Shown here: positions 49,121 to 60,879 of the stretch, one piece after another | Layout: each line of letters starts with the position of its first letter | Numbering within the stretch: the first letter of the stretch is position 1 | From: Flaccisagitta enflata | Taxonomy: Eukaryota > Chaetognatha > Sagittoidea > Aphragmophora | NCBI GenBank assembly: GCA_965153355.1 | Contig: OZ231128.1 | Coordinates: 51,832,001-51,896,000, forward strand | Length of the DNA stretch: 64,000 bases | Reading direction: 5' to 3' | The notes under the pieces: model-generated | Seen by the model: the letters and a program-made list of their open reading frames with translations, nothing else | Database searches by the model: none | What the model was told of the DNA's origin: nothing | Made by a program: the position numbers and the translations under genes

Positions 49121-50750
49121 CGCGACATGATCATGTTGTGCTATGGAGATTAGGAGGAGGGTCTTTAAATAGTAAAACTGTCAGAGACCACACCCTGTTT
49201 CCGGACTTAACGTAAAGTCCCGTAATCTTGAGTCTCCATCTTGCTGCTTATGCTGACTAATACAGGGTATTCTATCGTCTTGCTAACTGCTAACTAAAGT
49301 TTTTGTGTAAAGTGTATTTTAAGAAGTGTGCATGCGTAGGTTGGTTGGTCTATCCTTACCACCGTTTTTGGACGACATGAAATCAACCAAAATAGTGAAT
49401 CCAATGCAATACTTACAATACCAGCGCCTACAAACTTGCATTATTGCCCCTGCCCATCTGCATTAATGACCTTGTCCATCCTCATAACTACCCCTGCCCA
49501 CCCGCAAGCGACTACATATTGGCCATGTATTTGGCCTTATTGTGTTACAGAACAGGTTTAAAGTATATGGACATGCGACTCTGGAACTTGCCGTGTCGGT
49601 CTGTTTGTCCGTTGGTCCTTCGATAACAAATTCAAAATGTGAGCGTTCTTTCGCCATTCTGCTCCTGCCCACTTGTCCGCGGGGGGGGGGGGGGGGGGGT
49701 AAGTGTATATGGCCTTGTTACGGGAAGGACTCAGTTTTTTTGAGAGCCTACCTTTAAAAAAATCATGGGTAATCACAAGACCACAAAAGCACAAAAAATC
49801 AGCTCTGTACTGATGCTTGCGATTTGCTAAAAAAAGACTAATACATCAATTTCATACAAAGATTTGAAGCCTTAGTTGGAATTGGGACTGAAAAACTCAG
49901 ATAATCGATACAGATACCGGGTCATCCAGCTGAGTTGTCGGATTCCCTTAAGCTTTCACTCAAAGATACTGAAAGTCATGTTTTAGAAATTGATCTAGTC
50001 TCAATGAGTATATATTGACGTTTTTTGTGTTAAAATTTCATCCATTTTAGTCAAGTAGTTTGACTTCAACATGGATTTGAACATAAAGCTTTTATTTTAG
50101 GAATGAACAGATTTTCCAATAAATTCCCGGAATTGTGCAAGTTAACATCACAATTATTTTTAAAATTTTTTGAGTCATCAATCCAAAACAGGCTTCAGTG
50201 ATGATTTTAAACTATTTCAATATGTTGTCAGTTTATCTTTCATTTGATATTAATCTTCTTTCTATGGCATGAATAGTAAAAGAATAATAAAAATAAATGC
50301 AAGCAGAATTCTGAATTTTTAATGTAAAATCAATGAAATGGGAAAATACTTATCTCACTTCAAATTTATGTAAAAGAAAAACTACTTGACCAAATAGGCT
50401 GAAATTTTTATACAAAAAATATCAATCTATACTCTTTAAGATTTGATCAATTTCAAATCCATGTCTCATCGCATTAGAGAGTACAAGCTTAACAGAATCT
50501 GACAACTCAGGTGGATGACCCTGTAATGAAGATAAAAACCTTGTTTATGGACTGCAGTGTCATCCAAACAAGTTAATATATGTTCTTTTAATTCGTCATC
50601 AATAAAGAGACAGATACAAACGGGTCAACATACAGCTATAAACTACACACAAATTAAATACAGATGAAAAGAAAAAAAATGCATAATGCGGAAACATTAC
50701 GTGCGATGTGACGTAAAACAAAAAATCAATAAATAAGTACATGTAAAAGA
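48205..50750. repeat. Direct duplicate block, copy 1
   Basis: Matches 61453-64000 in the same orientation with about a dozen visible base changes, one small replacement at the CCAAAT expansion, and a different poly-G run near 49681. It contains the 7TM frame, fragments of short interspersed elements and the sequence downstream of the LINE. The match probably continues into the LINE, since copy 2 reaches the window end four bases short of the LINE stop. Confidence 0.95.
49440..49725 (+). repeat. Short interspersed element fragments with poly-G, duplicate block
   Basis: CCCCTGCCCACCCGCAAGCG, ATGTATTTGGCCTTATTG, then ACATGCGACTCTGGAACTTG and CTCCTGCCCACTTGTCCGCG followed by a poly-G run. Repeated at 62690-62975. 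Confidence 0.7.
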
Positions 50751-50753
50751 AGA

Positions 50754-52855
50754 TTACTCTTGCTCTATGATCATTTTACGAGCGATCAATGCAATGGTAG
50801 GATTGTGATGAGTTATTAGAGAAACGTTGAATTTGCATTTCGCCTTCTGAAAAATTTCTACTAGTGACTTGTACCCAAAAGACTCGCGCAAAGATCGAAC
50901 GCTCTCCTAACGGTTGTAACCAAAAATGAATCGAAGGGCATCGTTTAACGCAGTCGAACAATCCTGCATTTGGCGTGCAGGAAATTCTTTAACCGCAGAT
51001 GCGTATGAAAGTATGGGAGTGCAACATGTATAAAGTAGATGCAGCATAACCTCCTCACTTGGTTTGCTTGCTGCTCTGAGAATGGCATTTGACGCACGGT
51101 AGAACTTTGTCAGATCGTTTGTAGATGAGAATGAGAAACCTTTTTTGCTGGTGACGGTTGTCCCCAGATAGGTGACTGAATCAACATATTCCACTTCACG
51201 CTCATTCAAGAGAATGGGACTCAGATTTCCGTAATCAACATTGTTTTTAGAGAAGACCATGATTTTCGATTTTTTGGCATTAAACGTTAAGCCAAACTCT
51301 TTACAATAAGCTGCACATGTCTGTATCATTTTACTTAAAGCTCCTCTTGTCGGCGCTAACAAGCATATATCGTCAGCAAAGAGAAGAATGGCAAGAAATA
51401 TCCCAAACATGTGGCAGCCAATTTGTAAGTCTCGAAGCAAGGCGCAAATGTCATTGATGTATGTGCCAAAGAATTCAGGAGAGTTTATCCCACCTTGCTT
51501 TATGCCAAGCGGGACTTTAAAGCTTCTGCTCTGTTCATTTTGCCATTTGACATTACATGTCATATTCATGTACCAGTAGATAAGACACAATAGTGGCACT
51601 TTTCTTTCAATCAATTTAGTAAATAAGCCAAAATGGGAGATGCGATCAAACGCTTTTGTACAGTCCAAAAACGCCACGTAGACACTTGAGCCTTTTTCAT
51701 TAAAATGATTAATTGTGTTCTTGAGAGCATAAAGTGCATGATTTGTGCTGGTTCTACTTTTGAACCCAAACTGCAAATGGTCGGTGCCCAAGAGATGTGA
51801 AGTCTTTATTTGAATCGCGAATTCAAAGAGCTTTGCAGGCAGACAACTAAGGGTTATGCCTCTGTAATTTGCCGGATCAGATAAGTCGCCCTGCGAATCT
51901 TTTACTATGGGTGTAATGGTTCCCTTCACAAAGTCAGTAGGAACGTAGCCATGTTGGATTAGGCCATTGAACAGAAGATGGAAGTGACACATAAGCGTTG
52001 GACTGCCGTGTAAGACATGCTCTGGCTTGCACATACCAGATGTCGACTTGCCGAGTTGAATTTTGGAAGCAATTTCGGTCATCTCTGACCAAGAAAGAAA
52101 ATATGGAGATATGTCGTCTGTGATATGATTAGAGAAATAATTGGCATATGAAAGATCAAATTTTTCTTTTAATGCAATATGTTCCGGGGTCTCATGATTG
52201 CCATAGACGGATTCAAAATAATTGGCGAAAGTTTCTGCAATGCCTTTTGCATCAGTGTGACCATCAATTCTCGTAGCAGCGCTATCTCGAGACACATTCA
52301 TCTGTTTCCACGTTTTCCAGAAAGCTGGTCCATTCTTTCCAACGAGATTTTCATGCATAGACTCCTTGTATTCCTTTTCAGCGTGTGCTTTCTTTCTTCG
52401 CAATGCAACCTTATATTGATAATGGCAATTTTTTCTGCATTCAAAAACTGGCCCCATCTTAGGGCACCCAACAGACTTCCAATGATTATTGCATTCGACT
52501 GATTGAGCTTTTAACTCTGTTAGCTCGTCATCCCAGAAAGATCGCTCAACATTTGGATTTGTTTTAGGTAATATTGCTTCAGCACTTATCACAGCTTGCA
52601 TGATATCACAGAAATACTTTTCAAGGGATAGTTTATGAGAGTCATCGAGGCAACATCTATTGCCATGAAGAATTGAATAGAAAGGGATGTTTAACCCAGA
52701 TAGGTTTGTCTCCATCGCTTCTTGGAAGCGGGAAAGATCATCATCAGTTAGCTTATGCCAATTTACATACTGTGGTAACGTTTGTTTCTTTATTTTCGAT
52801 TCGAATATATTGGGAAGCCGGAGAGCAAAGCTTGAAGCTTTGGAAAACTATTTGC
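50754..52855 (-). mobile_element. 5'-truncated non-LTR retrotransposon (LINE) with reverse transcriptase
   Basis: Long minus-strand frame. RT blocks in order: TITPIVKDSQGDLSDPANYR then GITLSCLPAKLFE; QFGFKSRTSTNHAL; AFLDCTKAFDRISH; PLGIKQGGINSPEF; ILLFADDICLLAPTR with the catalytic FADD near 51369-51380; LTFNAKKSKIMVF; and YLGTTV. The frame is open back to a TAG just upstream of KASSFALRLPNIFE (near 52,850), where a short interspersed element abuts, so the endonuclease part is missing. The frame meets TAG at 50907-50909, then continues in phase for 50 codons (ESVRSLRESFGYKSLVEIFQ ...) to TAA at 50754-50756. Dead copy by truncation and nonsense change. Confidence 0.85.
50907..52715 (-). CDS. 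LINE reverse transcriptase frame (602 aa, incomplete)
   Basis: Longest ATG-initiated part of the truncated LINE. The ATG is internal to the original ORF2, because in-frame sequence continues upstream for about 45 codons. It contains all RT blocks with the FADD active site but no endonuclease. It ends at an early TAG where a Trp (TGG) would fit the FGYN-R-W-ESVR pattern I recall from related elements; that is inference, not an alignment. Confidence 0.75.
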   Translation of the reverse strand: METNLSGLNIPFYSILHGNRCCLDDSHKLSLEKYFCDIMQAVISAEAILPKTNPNVERSFWDDELTELKAQSVECNNHWKSVGCPKMGPVFECRKNCHYQYKVALRRKKAHAEKEYKESMHENLVGKNGPAFWKTWKQMNVSRDSAATRIDGHTDAKGIAETFANYFESVYGNHETPEHIALKEKFDLSYANYFSNHITDDISPYFLSWSEMTEIASKIQLGKSTSGMCKPEHVLHGSPTLMCHFHLLFNGLIQHGYVPTDFVKGTITPIVKDSQGDLSDPANYRGITLSCLPAKLFEFAIQIKTSHLLGTDHLQFGFKSRTSTNHALYALKNTINHFNEKGSSVYVAFLDCTKAFDRISHFGLFTKLIERKVPLLCLIYWYMNMTCNVKWQNEQSRSFKVPLGIKQGGINSPEFFGTYINDICALLRDLQIGCHMFGIFLAILLFADDICLLAPTRGALSKMIQTCAAYCKEFGLTFNAKKSKIMVFSKNNVDYGNLSPILLNEREVEYVDSVTYLGTTVTSKKGFSFSSTNDLTKFYRASNAILRAASKPSEEVMLHLLYTCCTPILSYASAVKEFPARQMQDCSTALNDALRFIFGYNR

Positions 52856-52856
52856 A

Positions 52857-52985
52857 TGTGGTTGGGCAGGGGAAGTGATGAAGAGGCCATATGTGGCAGG
52901 GGCAGCAATGCAAATACGGGTAGAAACACGAATGCCCAATCTAAATGAGGGCGAGCTAAACGCCAACAGACTGAGATGAATAAAA
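52857..52985 (-). repeat. Short interspersed element fragment at the LINE 5' break
   Basis: GTTGGGCAGGGGAAGTGATG, GGCAGGGGCAGCAATGCAAA, AAACGCCAACAGACTGAG. It marks where LINE similarity stops. Confidence 0.6.
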
Positions 52986-53197
52986 ATAAGCTGACAAGAA
53001 TTGATTTCGATTACACTTATAAATAAATCATGTTTTGCAACACAAACATTTCACGTGTTATGACTTCGCCACTGATCATTCCCGCGCCACCGCCATCAGT
53101 AAGACAAAAGCTAAAATCGTTGATCCTTTGTTTCCCGTGATTACCATCAAACCAAAGAGCGAAATTAACTGTGCCTCAGCGTCTATACCGTAATCAG

Positions 53198-53262
53198 AAA
53201 TATCACAATCTTTTGGTTATATCGACACAAGGCCTTGTGTCGATCCGAACAAAAGATTGTAA
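53198..53262. repeat. Perfect hairpin in non-coding DNA
   Basis: The inner 24-bp palindrome has half-site ATCGACACAAGG; outer CAATCTTTTG pairs with CAAAAGATTG. Nothing around it suggests a gene. Confidence 0.85.
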
Positions 53263-53434
53263 AATCTCTGATTAGAGACGAACAGGCTTACTTAAGGCGA
53301 TTTCCACCATAAAATGGGCGGGCTGAGGTCTATAGAATAGAAGACATTGCAGCAGCGTTTATCCAATGACATTTATCTGACATTTAGGGGGATATTGTAT
53401 AGCTATGGTTTACACATTACTATCTTCACAATAA

Positions 53435-53960
53435 AAATCTTTGCAGTTTGAAAATAAGTCCATTTATTGATGTGAAAATAGATACGAATCAATCTCAGAA
53501 CCATCAGCATTTAGTGTGAGCCCCATTTGACTGAATTACAGCCACTATTGGTTTGGGAAGTGTTTTGAATCACTTTTTGAGGTATTTTGGAGTGATGGCC
53601 TTTCAGACCATTCTCGCCACTTTTTTTATCCCCTGTCTTTGCTACATTTGGACTTAGAGCTCCAAAACGACTCAACAAATTATTGAAAAATTGGTGACAT
53701 AATTGAAGCTCTTCGAATTTGCAAGCAGTCTACGCAAACCACATCTGTCTAGCTCAATGCATTAAGAAGTTATTCAATAAGGAGTGAAATCGTATCATTT
53801 GAAGATAGTGTAAAAATGGTTAGCACAAAATTGAAATATTTCATTCAAAGTTAAAAAACTTTTGAACGCATTGAGTTAGAAAGATGCGGTTTGCGTAGAT
53901 CGCTTGCAAATTTGAAGGGCTTTAATGTGGCCACCAATTTTTTCAAGATCGGGATAATAT
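53435..53960. repeat. Interspersed repeat, copy 2 (pair at 41800-42370)
   Basis: Same orientation as copy 1, moderately diverged. Contains the same complementary inner segments around GCTCTTCGAATTTGCAAGCA. Confidence 0.75.
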
Positions 53961-53969
53961 AACCAGAGA

Positions 53970-55180
53970 TATTTGTTAAAACCTGTGTAAAGATTTCTTT
54001 TGTGAAGATGGTAGATAAAGCTCCAGTAACATGAGATTTACAAAGATGATAGCTTTTCATTGGTATTTTCGTGTGCTAAGGAGATTTAATTTCATATTTA
54101 TTCCTATGATGCTAAGATCAGCTATGATATCCTTATTGCAATATCAAAATGTTATCAATTTTTCCCTGGTTTATGTTTTTTTAGGAAATGCCCTTCGTTG
54201 CAAGGCATTTAATTTCAAAGCACCTTGAGGGGCAAAAAATTGCAAATATCACATATTATCAGGGAGGAGTATCAAAAGGTGGAGTGTCCAATTTTTGGCG
54301 CTTAGGATGGGCAATGTTGGATAATATGAAGTTAGATAAGATGCAGAAAAAATTCAGTTACATAATCCCAGCCCTTAATAATTTACGAGTTGTCACCATC
54401 TAAAGACCAACCCTAGGACAGTGGCATGACTATGGCATTTGATGTTCCAAGTTCATGAATTAAAGTTCCTAAGTTCTGTTGGAGAAATTTAGGACTTCTG
54501 ACAGCAATCAGAACTTAGCACTTAGCACTTAGAAATTTTTCAATTATGAAAGTAGTTCTGTAATATTACTTTTAACTTTAACTTTAATCCTTTGAGTTCA
54601 AACTCAAAGATATTGATAAGCTAGACCAAAAAAATTGGGCAAAAGTTGCTTATGTCATTGTATATCACACATAGTATTAACAGTACTAAAAACATAAAGA
54701 AGTATAATCAACAATTTTTTTTAACTACTTTACAAAAACACAATTTTTTACCACGCTGATCAAAAAATAAGATGCACTTTTAGATGGCTAATATTGGTAA
54801 TGAATCTTAAGATAAGTAGTTAAAATCTTAGACCGTTTGAAAGCCCCTCGAAAGTACTTTGATTTGGTGCCAATCTGGTATTGCTATCTTTTTTCATTTA
54901 GAAATGGCATTAGTTTGAAAACATCGCCCATTTCCGCTTTGCAATTCCTATGTTAAAAATGCAATTTAGAAAAAATGGTGCTTCTCTTTGCCGAGCTCTA
55001 GCTTCTAAACCGTTTGAGACCTGGGATTGGTCTAGAAGGAAAGATTTTTTGAAAATCTTCAAAAATGACTTTGCTGAAAATAGTTTGAATTCATTTTTGT
55101 ATCTTAGTCATCAATAAATAAATAGGTGCATCTTCTTTTTTTTTTTCATCATCCCAAATTTAGCAATAGATTTAGGCGCT
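53970..55180. other. No gene seen
   Basis: AT-rich. The CTTAGCACTTAGCACTTAG triplication near 54515 is the only structured piece. Confidence 0.5.
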
Positions 55181-55659
55181 CAGGTCATGACATGCCCATG
55201 TTATTGTAGAAATTTCTTTTTATTGATTTCCAGGCATTTTGAATCGTTGACTAGCCACTTCATTCGTTATTCGTCCCTCCCTCTAAATGTCCTTCCATCC
55301 CTCCTTCCTCCATCCATACCTCAATACATCTTTCGACCCCCCATCCCACATGGCCACAGAAGCTTTTAACATATACAAGGCTTGGTAACAATCCTTGGTT
55401 GAAGAATATCCTACCATCAGCACCAACATTCCCCCAAAGATTACCCCTGTCCATCCATCTATCCATCCGTCGATCCATCTGTTGGTCTATGCATCCGTCC
55501 GATCGTCTTCCTTCCATTTATCCCTCCATCCCTTCACTTGTGATGGGAGTATGGAAACTTTCGCACTCATCCGCGACTAGCATTGGTTGTGTATCTGTCC
55601 TTTTTGCAGAACGCGAGTAAAGCGAAGAAAAAGGCCGGATACATGACCAAAAAGTAGTG

Positions 55660-55780
55660 ACCAAATTTGCAACATTTGACCGCATTTGACATTATTTGCG
55701 ATGCTCAGGTAAAAAATGGTGATGAAATATCAAAAACATGCCTATCTTCGAATTTGATCAAATTTGTATCAGAGGTAGTA
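55660..55780. repeat. Short repeat, inverted copy at 61190-61310
   Basis: CATGCCTATCTTCG and CAAATTTGTATCAGAGGTAG here; complements at 61195-61240. Confidence 0.7.
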
Positions 55781-56380
55781 CTTATCAAGTAGTGTTTACA
55801 GATAAAGTCATCTGAACTCGGACTAACCACCTTATCAGCTAAATTGGGCTTTAAAAAAAAACGGGGTCATTAGTCTTAACTACTGCCCCAGTAACTAGTT
55901 TTAATACTGTTTTTTGGACTTAGAGTAATTAAGAGGTATTGATTCTAATTACTTTTTTCATGAAAAATTTGCGCCAATATCGTAGATAAGAGACCAACAT
56001 GTTTGAAACGATTGAAGCTGGATACCGGTGACATAATGATATACCCATGGGCAGGGGCAGGGCTTAGAACGAATGATCAATGTTGAGTAAGGGTAATGAT
56101 ATGAACTGAACAACCAAAAAAGTTATCCAATTGAATGGCCGAGTGAATGCACAATGCATTATCCACTAGGCGTCGGGAAATTAGCAATATTTGGTGCAAA
56201 CCCTTCAACCACCAGCTTAGATGATGACTAAATGTGTTGTAGCGGTGTAAAAATCATCAAAAAACCTGAACTTTCAATGCCCTAATGATGGAAAAATAAA
56301 TGTGTTGAGGTGTAACAAGGCCAATTCCTTACAAGTCGCGTGCGGTCGTGAATTCATAATCAACAATGTTGACACTTTTT

Positions 56381-56866
56381 GGGCAACAGCCCCAAAGGGC
56401 CGATGTCCTGTAGGACACAGGTGAATTTCCAGACATCTGTCCGTTCGTCCATACGTCCATCGGTACATCCATTCATCTGTACATCCCCCCCCCTGAGGCC
56501 CCTCTCAGGCCCAGAATCAGCCTTATCAGACCCAATATCAGCTCTCTCAGGCCCAAAATCAAGCCTCTCAGGCTCATAACTCAGCCCTCTCAGGCCCAAA
56601 ATCAGCCCTCTCAGTTCTAAAATAAGCTCTTTCAAGCCCAAAATCTGACAGTTTGGGTCTCAATTCAGCTTTCAACATTACCCTCTCCGGTCCCTAATCT
56701 GCCCTTATCCCTGATCTCGTTTGATCCCTTGAACGCCCCAATCAGCCCCTACATGCCTCATTACTGAGCTCCAATCAATCAAATCAGCCCTTAAATGTGC
56801 CTTCTCAAGATGTCTGATAATTCACCCCTGGGTCCTACAGGACATTGGCCTTTTGGAGCCGCTGTC
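56381..56866. mobile_element. TIR element with CAGGCCCAAAATCAGCCCTC minisatellite core
   Basis: Left end GGGCAACAGCCCCAAAGGGC then CGATGTCCTGTAGGAC; right end is the complement of GACAGCGGCTCCAAAAGGCC plus AATGTCCTGTAGGACC. The core is about ten 20-bp CTCTCAGGCCCAAAATCAGC type units. Same family as 30970-31287. Confidence 0.8.
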
Positions 56867-57116
56867 TTATTCTCACTCCAGTTCTTCCGCTGATCACTCC
56901 AAGCAGGGCATTGGGTACCGCTGACCATGTGCGATCCTTGGATGCAGGGGCGGCGAGAGAAATGGCGGGCCCCCCCTCTAGCCTGTTTGGCCGGGCCCCC
57001 CCCTACCCCCCCAGCACACCCCCTACCCCCCCAGCACATCCCCCCCCCCCTTAGCAACCCCCCATCCCTACTAGAGTGAAGTTCATGTTTTAGTTTTGAG
57101 TTATCAGTTAAGAAAT

Positions 57117-57311
57117 TATTAGTTGCATGCTATGCGACTCTACACCCGGCTTTGTCAGTCCGTCTGTCCATCTGTCTGTCCATCACATTTTACTTTTTTT
57201 AGGTTTTTGAGGTCTTTTGCATCACTGCTCCTGCCCAAATGATGAAGTGACCTCAAATACAGCCTTTGTCCACCCGCAAGCGACTGAGGTAGCTGTATAT
57301 CCGGCCTGGTT
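57117..57311 (+). repeat. Short interspersed element, A type, full length
   Basis: TTAGTTGCATGCTATGCGAC, GTCCGTCTGTCCATC, TCCACCCGCAAGCGACTGAG, GTATATCCGGCCTGGTT. Confidence 0.8.
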
Positions 57312-57489
57312 CCCAAGAAAATAACTACAGTGCTCAAACTTCTACCTCCAGGACTTGCAACCTGGCATTGGTGTTTTACTGAGGTTTTTTTTTTTTTTTC
57401 CCCCAATCAAAATCAATGTGCCTCTCATCTTGTCTGAGCGAGGGATCTAAATTTGTTAGACCTGACTAGATGAAATTTAGCGCTGATTT

Positions 57490-57664
57490 GATAAGATGAC
57501 TTACAATGACTTAGATTGACTTAGAATGACTTACAATGACTTAGAATGACTTAGAATGACCTAAAATTACTAAGAATAACTAAAAGTAAAGAAAAAAGTT
57601 AAGTTTGACCGACGGACAGACAGACAGATGGATGGACAAAGCAGGTTGTAGAGTCGCGTGCATA
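57490..57664 (-). repeat. Short interspersed element, A type with AATGACTTAG units
   Basis: GACTTAGAATGACTTACAAT units, GACGGACAGACAGACAGATG, TGTAGAGTCGCGTGCAT; cut before the last arm. Confidence 0.7.
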
Positions 57665-57934
57665 AAAACCACTTAACTTAAAAAAAGGTCATTATAACTT
57701 CCCTTTAAAATCTTTTGTTACCTTAATCTGCCCATTTGAAGGTAGAATGCACCATATCTCTAGATTAATTGGGAATTGAGACTTTACCTTAAAATTGGCA
57801 TTGATCTAATCTAGATGGGGCCTAAACTTGATCCATTAAGTCCTACAGGGCTCAAACATGATCATGTCTGAATTCAATCAATTTGGCTGTATGTACAGAT
57901 TGAACCTTTTCTCATTATCACAAACCACTCTTCA

Positions 57935-58135
57935 TCCTTTTTTCTTTTCTTTTTTTTTCTTTTTTCTTTTTTTCTTTTTTTCTTTTTTTTTTTTTTTTTT
58001 TTTTTCTTTTTTTTTCTCCTCTTTTTTCCTTCTTTTTTTCTTCTTTTTTTCTCCCTTCTTTTTTTCCCCTTCTTTTTTTCTCCTCCCTTTTTTTTCTTTT
58101 TCTTCCTTTTCTTTCTCTCTTTTTTTTCCAACCTC
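57935..58135. repeat. T-rich (TTTTTC)n tract
   Basis: Polypyrimidine on the + strand for about 200 bp, followed by a GGCCCTCCCGGGCCCCCCTG segment near 58138-58170. Confidence 0.85.
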
Positions 58136-58482
58136 AGGGGCCCTCCCGGGCCCCCCTGGGGCCCGGGCCCCCCTTATAAGGTGGGGTTGACCCCCCCTCT
58201 CGCCGCCCCTGCTTGGATGACTAGTTATACTTGTACAATTTTTGCAATGACTTTTAATGACTTAAAATGACTTAGAATGACTTTTTATGACATTGACTTT
58301 TAATGGCATTGACTTTTAATGGTATTGACTTTTAATCAGAGCTAAAGATGCGCGGGATTTTCAAGAGCGTTCGCGTTTGCATTTTCCAGCAGCTCGCGCA
58401 TCAAGTCACGCATCGCATCCAACATTTTTGGTTGCTAGCGCGTTCGCGTTACGCGTTTTCAACGCTTCCTACACTTTTAGAA

Positions 58483-58497
58483 AGAAGAAAAGAAAGA

Positions 58498-58544
<47 letters not shown>

Positions 58545-58561
58545 AAAGAAAGAAAGAAAGA

Positions 58562-58600
<39 letters not shown>

Positions 58601-58840
58601 AAGAAGAAGAAAGAAAGGAAGAAAGGAAGAAGAAGAAAGAAAGAAGAGAAGAAGAAAGAAAGAGAAGAAGAAAGGAAAAAAGAAGGTCGGAAGGAAGAAG
58701 ATGAAGGAAAGGAAAGGAAGAAGGAAAGGAAGGAAAGAAGAGAAAGAAAGAAAGAAAGAAAGAAAAAAAGAGAAAAAAGAAAAAGAAGAAAGAAATGAAG
58801 AAAGAAAAAAGGAATGAGGGAAAGAAAAAGAGAAAGGAGA
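58483..58840. repeat. (AAGC)n / (AAAG)n purine tract
   Basis: AAGC blocks at 58499-58540 and 58564-58600 separated by AAAG, then mixed AAG/GGAAG to 58840. Confidence 0.9.
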
Positions 58841-58870
58841 AATAATTGAATTCCTGAAAGAACAGAAAAA

Positions 58871-59193
58871 ACAAGTGACGCGGGTCCCAATATCGTTGCG
58901 AATAGGTGGGCAACCCCCATTCACACACATTGCCCAACTCCCTCCCAAACACAGACACATACACAAGTGACGTAGGGTCAAAATATTGATGCGGATGGGA
59001 GGGTGGGGCGTCCAATCCCCATCTACATCCTAATGTCCAGCATGTACACAAACATACCCAAAAAAAACACGAAAAGCTTGTTTTCCCACTTTTTGACTTG
59101 TGCCAACGGACTGACGAACCAACAAAAAAACGGACTGATGGATGGACGGACTGACAGACAAAGCCTCTTATAGAGTTGCATGTCCACAACTAG
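58871..59193 (-). repeat. Short interspersed element, C type, preceded by a partial unit
   Basis: ACAAGTGACG starts occur at 58871 and 58964, then GGACGGACTGACAGACAAAG and GAGTTGCATGTCCACAACTA. A tandem head. Confidence 0.75.
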
Positions 59194-59354
59194 AAAGCTT
59201 CCAAAAATCTCAATTTCCCACTTTTCGACTTGTGCTGATGGACCAATGGGCAGATGGACAAAGCCTCATAGTTGCGTGTTCGCAACCAAAACCAAGTTAC
59301 CAGGGGTCACAATGTTACTGTGACAAACAACCTCCCCTCTCCAAGCATATGCTT

Positions 59355-59385
59355 GCACACACATGCACACACGCGCATACACACA

Positions 59386-59440
<55 letters not shown>
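59355..59440. repeat. (AC)n microsatellite
   Basis: ACACACGCGC start, then pure AC. Confidence 0.95.
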
Positions 59441-59441
<1 letters not shown>

Positions 59442-59739
59442 AACAAAGGGATGGATGGACAAGAGAAAGAAAGAAAAATTTCTGAGTTGTAGAAGTATAA
59501 AACATGTAGGGATGTCAATTGTTCAATGGCTTCTTGTTTTGAATTTAAAGGTCTAGGACAAGGCCAAGGCAAAAAGCGTGGATGCGAACGCTTTGGTAAG
59601 GATGTGCGTTCGCATCCACTCCCATATTTCATCAAATGCGTTCGCATCCTTATCCGCATTTAGCAAAATCTCGCGCATCCTGTGCATTCGCATTCACATC
59701 CCGGATTGCATCCTTACCGCTGCTTTTAATAGCATTGAC

Positions 59740-59982
59740 TTTTAATGGCATTGACTCTTAATGACATTGACTTTTGATGGCATTGACTTTTAATAGCATT
59801 GACTTTGAATTGCATTAGTGACTTAAAATGACTTTAAATGACTTGAGGTGACTTAAGATGACTAGGAATGACTTATAATGGCTTTAGAATGACAATATTT
59901 AAAAAAAAAAATGGTGACCAACCAACAGATGGACAGACCAACCGACCGAAAGACATAGCGGGTCGCGTAGCACACGACTAAA
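59740..59982 (-). repeat. Short interspersed element, A type with GACTTTTAATGGCATT units
   Basis: Tandem GACTTTTAATGGCATT and ATGACTTAAGATGACT units, GACCAACCGACCGAAAGACA, CGCGTAGCACACGACTAAA. Confidence 0.7.
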
Positions 59983-60022
59983 AACTAGAGCTGATCGACA
60001 AAGTTTTTTTCACAGTTTTCAT

Positions 60023-60259
60023 ACAAGTGACGCGGGGTCACAATATCGTTGCGGACGGGTGGGCAGGGGCAGCCAACCCCCATACACACCCACCAGACAC
60101 CACCCTTTCCAACACAGAAACATACACAAAAAGCTTCAAAACGCTCGTTTTTCCACTTTTTGACTCGTGCTCACTGACGGACGGACGGATGGACGGACGG
60201 ATGGACGGACGGACGGACGGACAAAGACTCTAATAGAGTTGCGTGTCCGCAACTAAAAA
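60023..60259 (-). repeat. Short interspersed element, C type, full length
   Basis: ACAAGTGACGCGGGGTCACA, GTTGCGGACGGGTGGGCAGG, GGACGGACGGATGGACGGAC, GAGTTGCGTGTCCGCAACTA. Best example of subtype C, 237 bp. Confidence 0.85.
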
Positions 60260-60668
60260 ACATTCCCAGCCAAGGAGAAAATCTGCACTAAGCACCTTAC
60301 TCGACACGATTTTGGACGTAGATTTTGAATTTTGCATCAAAAATACTTTTTGATGACGGCAAATGGCGAAAAATGTCTGATGGCAGCGTTTCACTCCCGG
60401 TTTTCAATGAAATGTTTTTCGCGCACCTGTTTCAACACAGTGCATGCCTGAACTTAATAGATACACGGCCAATAAGAAAAACGTACTAGAAATAGTTTTT
60501 CACGCTCTTTCCAATGGTGCAATTGGCGTCTGGCTATGATGCTCAGGAGCAGAGATATATAGTTTTTTTTTGTGCATTCCAGAAAAAACATACTGTGTAT
60601 CAGCCAATTTTGCATTTCGCGTCACCTTCCATCCTTCAAACTTAATTATTGATCAAGGTTCTTCTAGG

Positions 60669-60823
60669 AACAAGGCCCGATACACGGCCACCAGTTGAGG
60701 ACGGGTGGGCAGGGGCGGAAATGCGCGTTTTCCCACTTTTTGACTCAAGCGTGACGGACCGACCAACCAACCGACCGACAGACGGACGGACAAAGCCTCT
60801 TCTAGAGGTGGTGAGTCCGAGTT
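60669..60823 (-). repeat. Short interspersed element, B type, degraded head
   Basis: AACAAGGCCCGATACACGGC, GACGGGTGGGCAGGGGCGG, GACCGACCAACCAACCGACC, CAAAGCCTCTTCTAGAGGTG. Confidence 0.8.
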
Positions 60824-60879
60824 CAAAAGACTTGTAAACTCTACTGGATAAAGACTTTAACAGGCCTGTATATTCTTGA

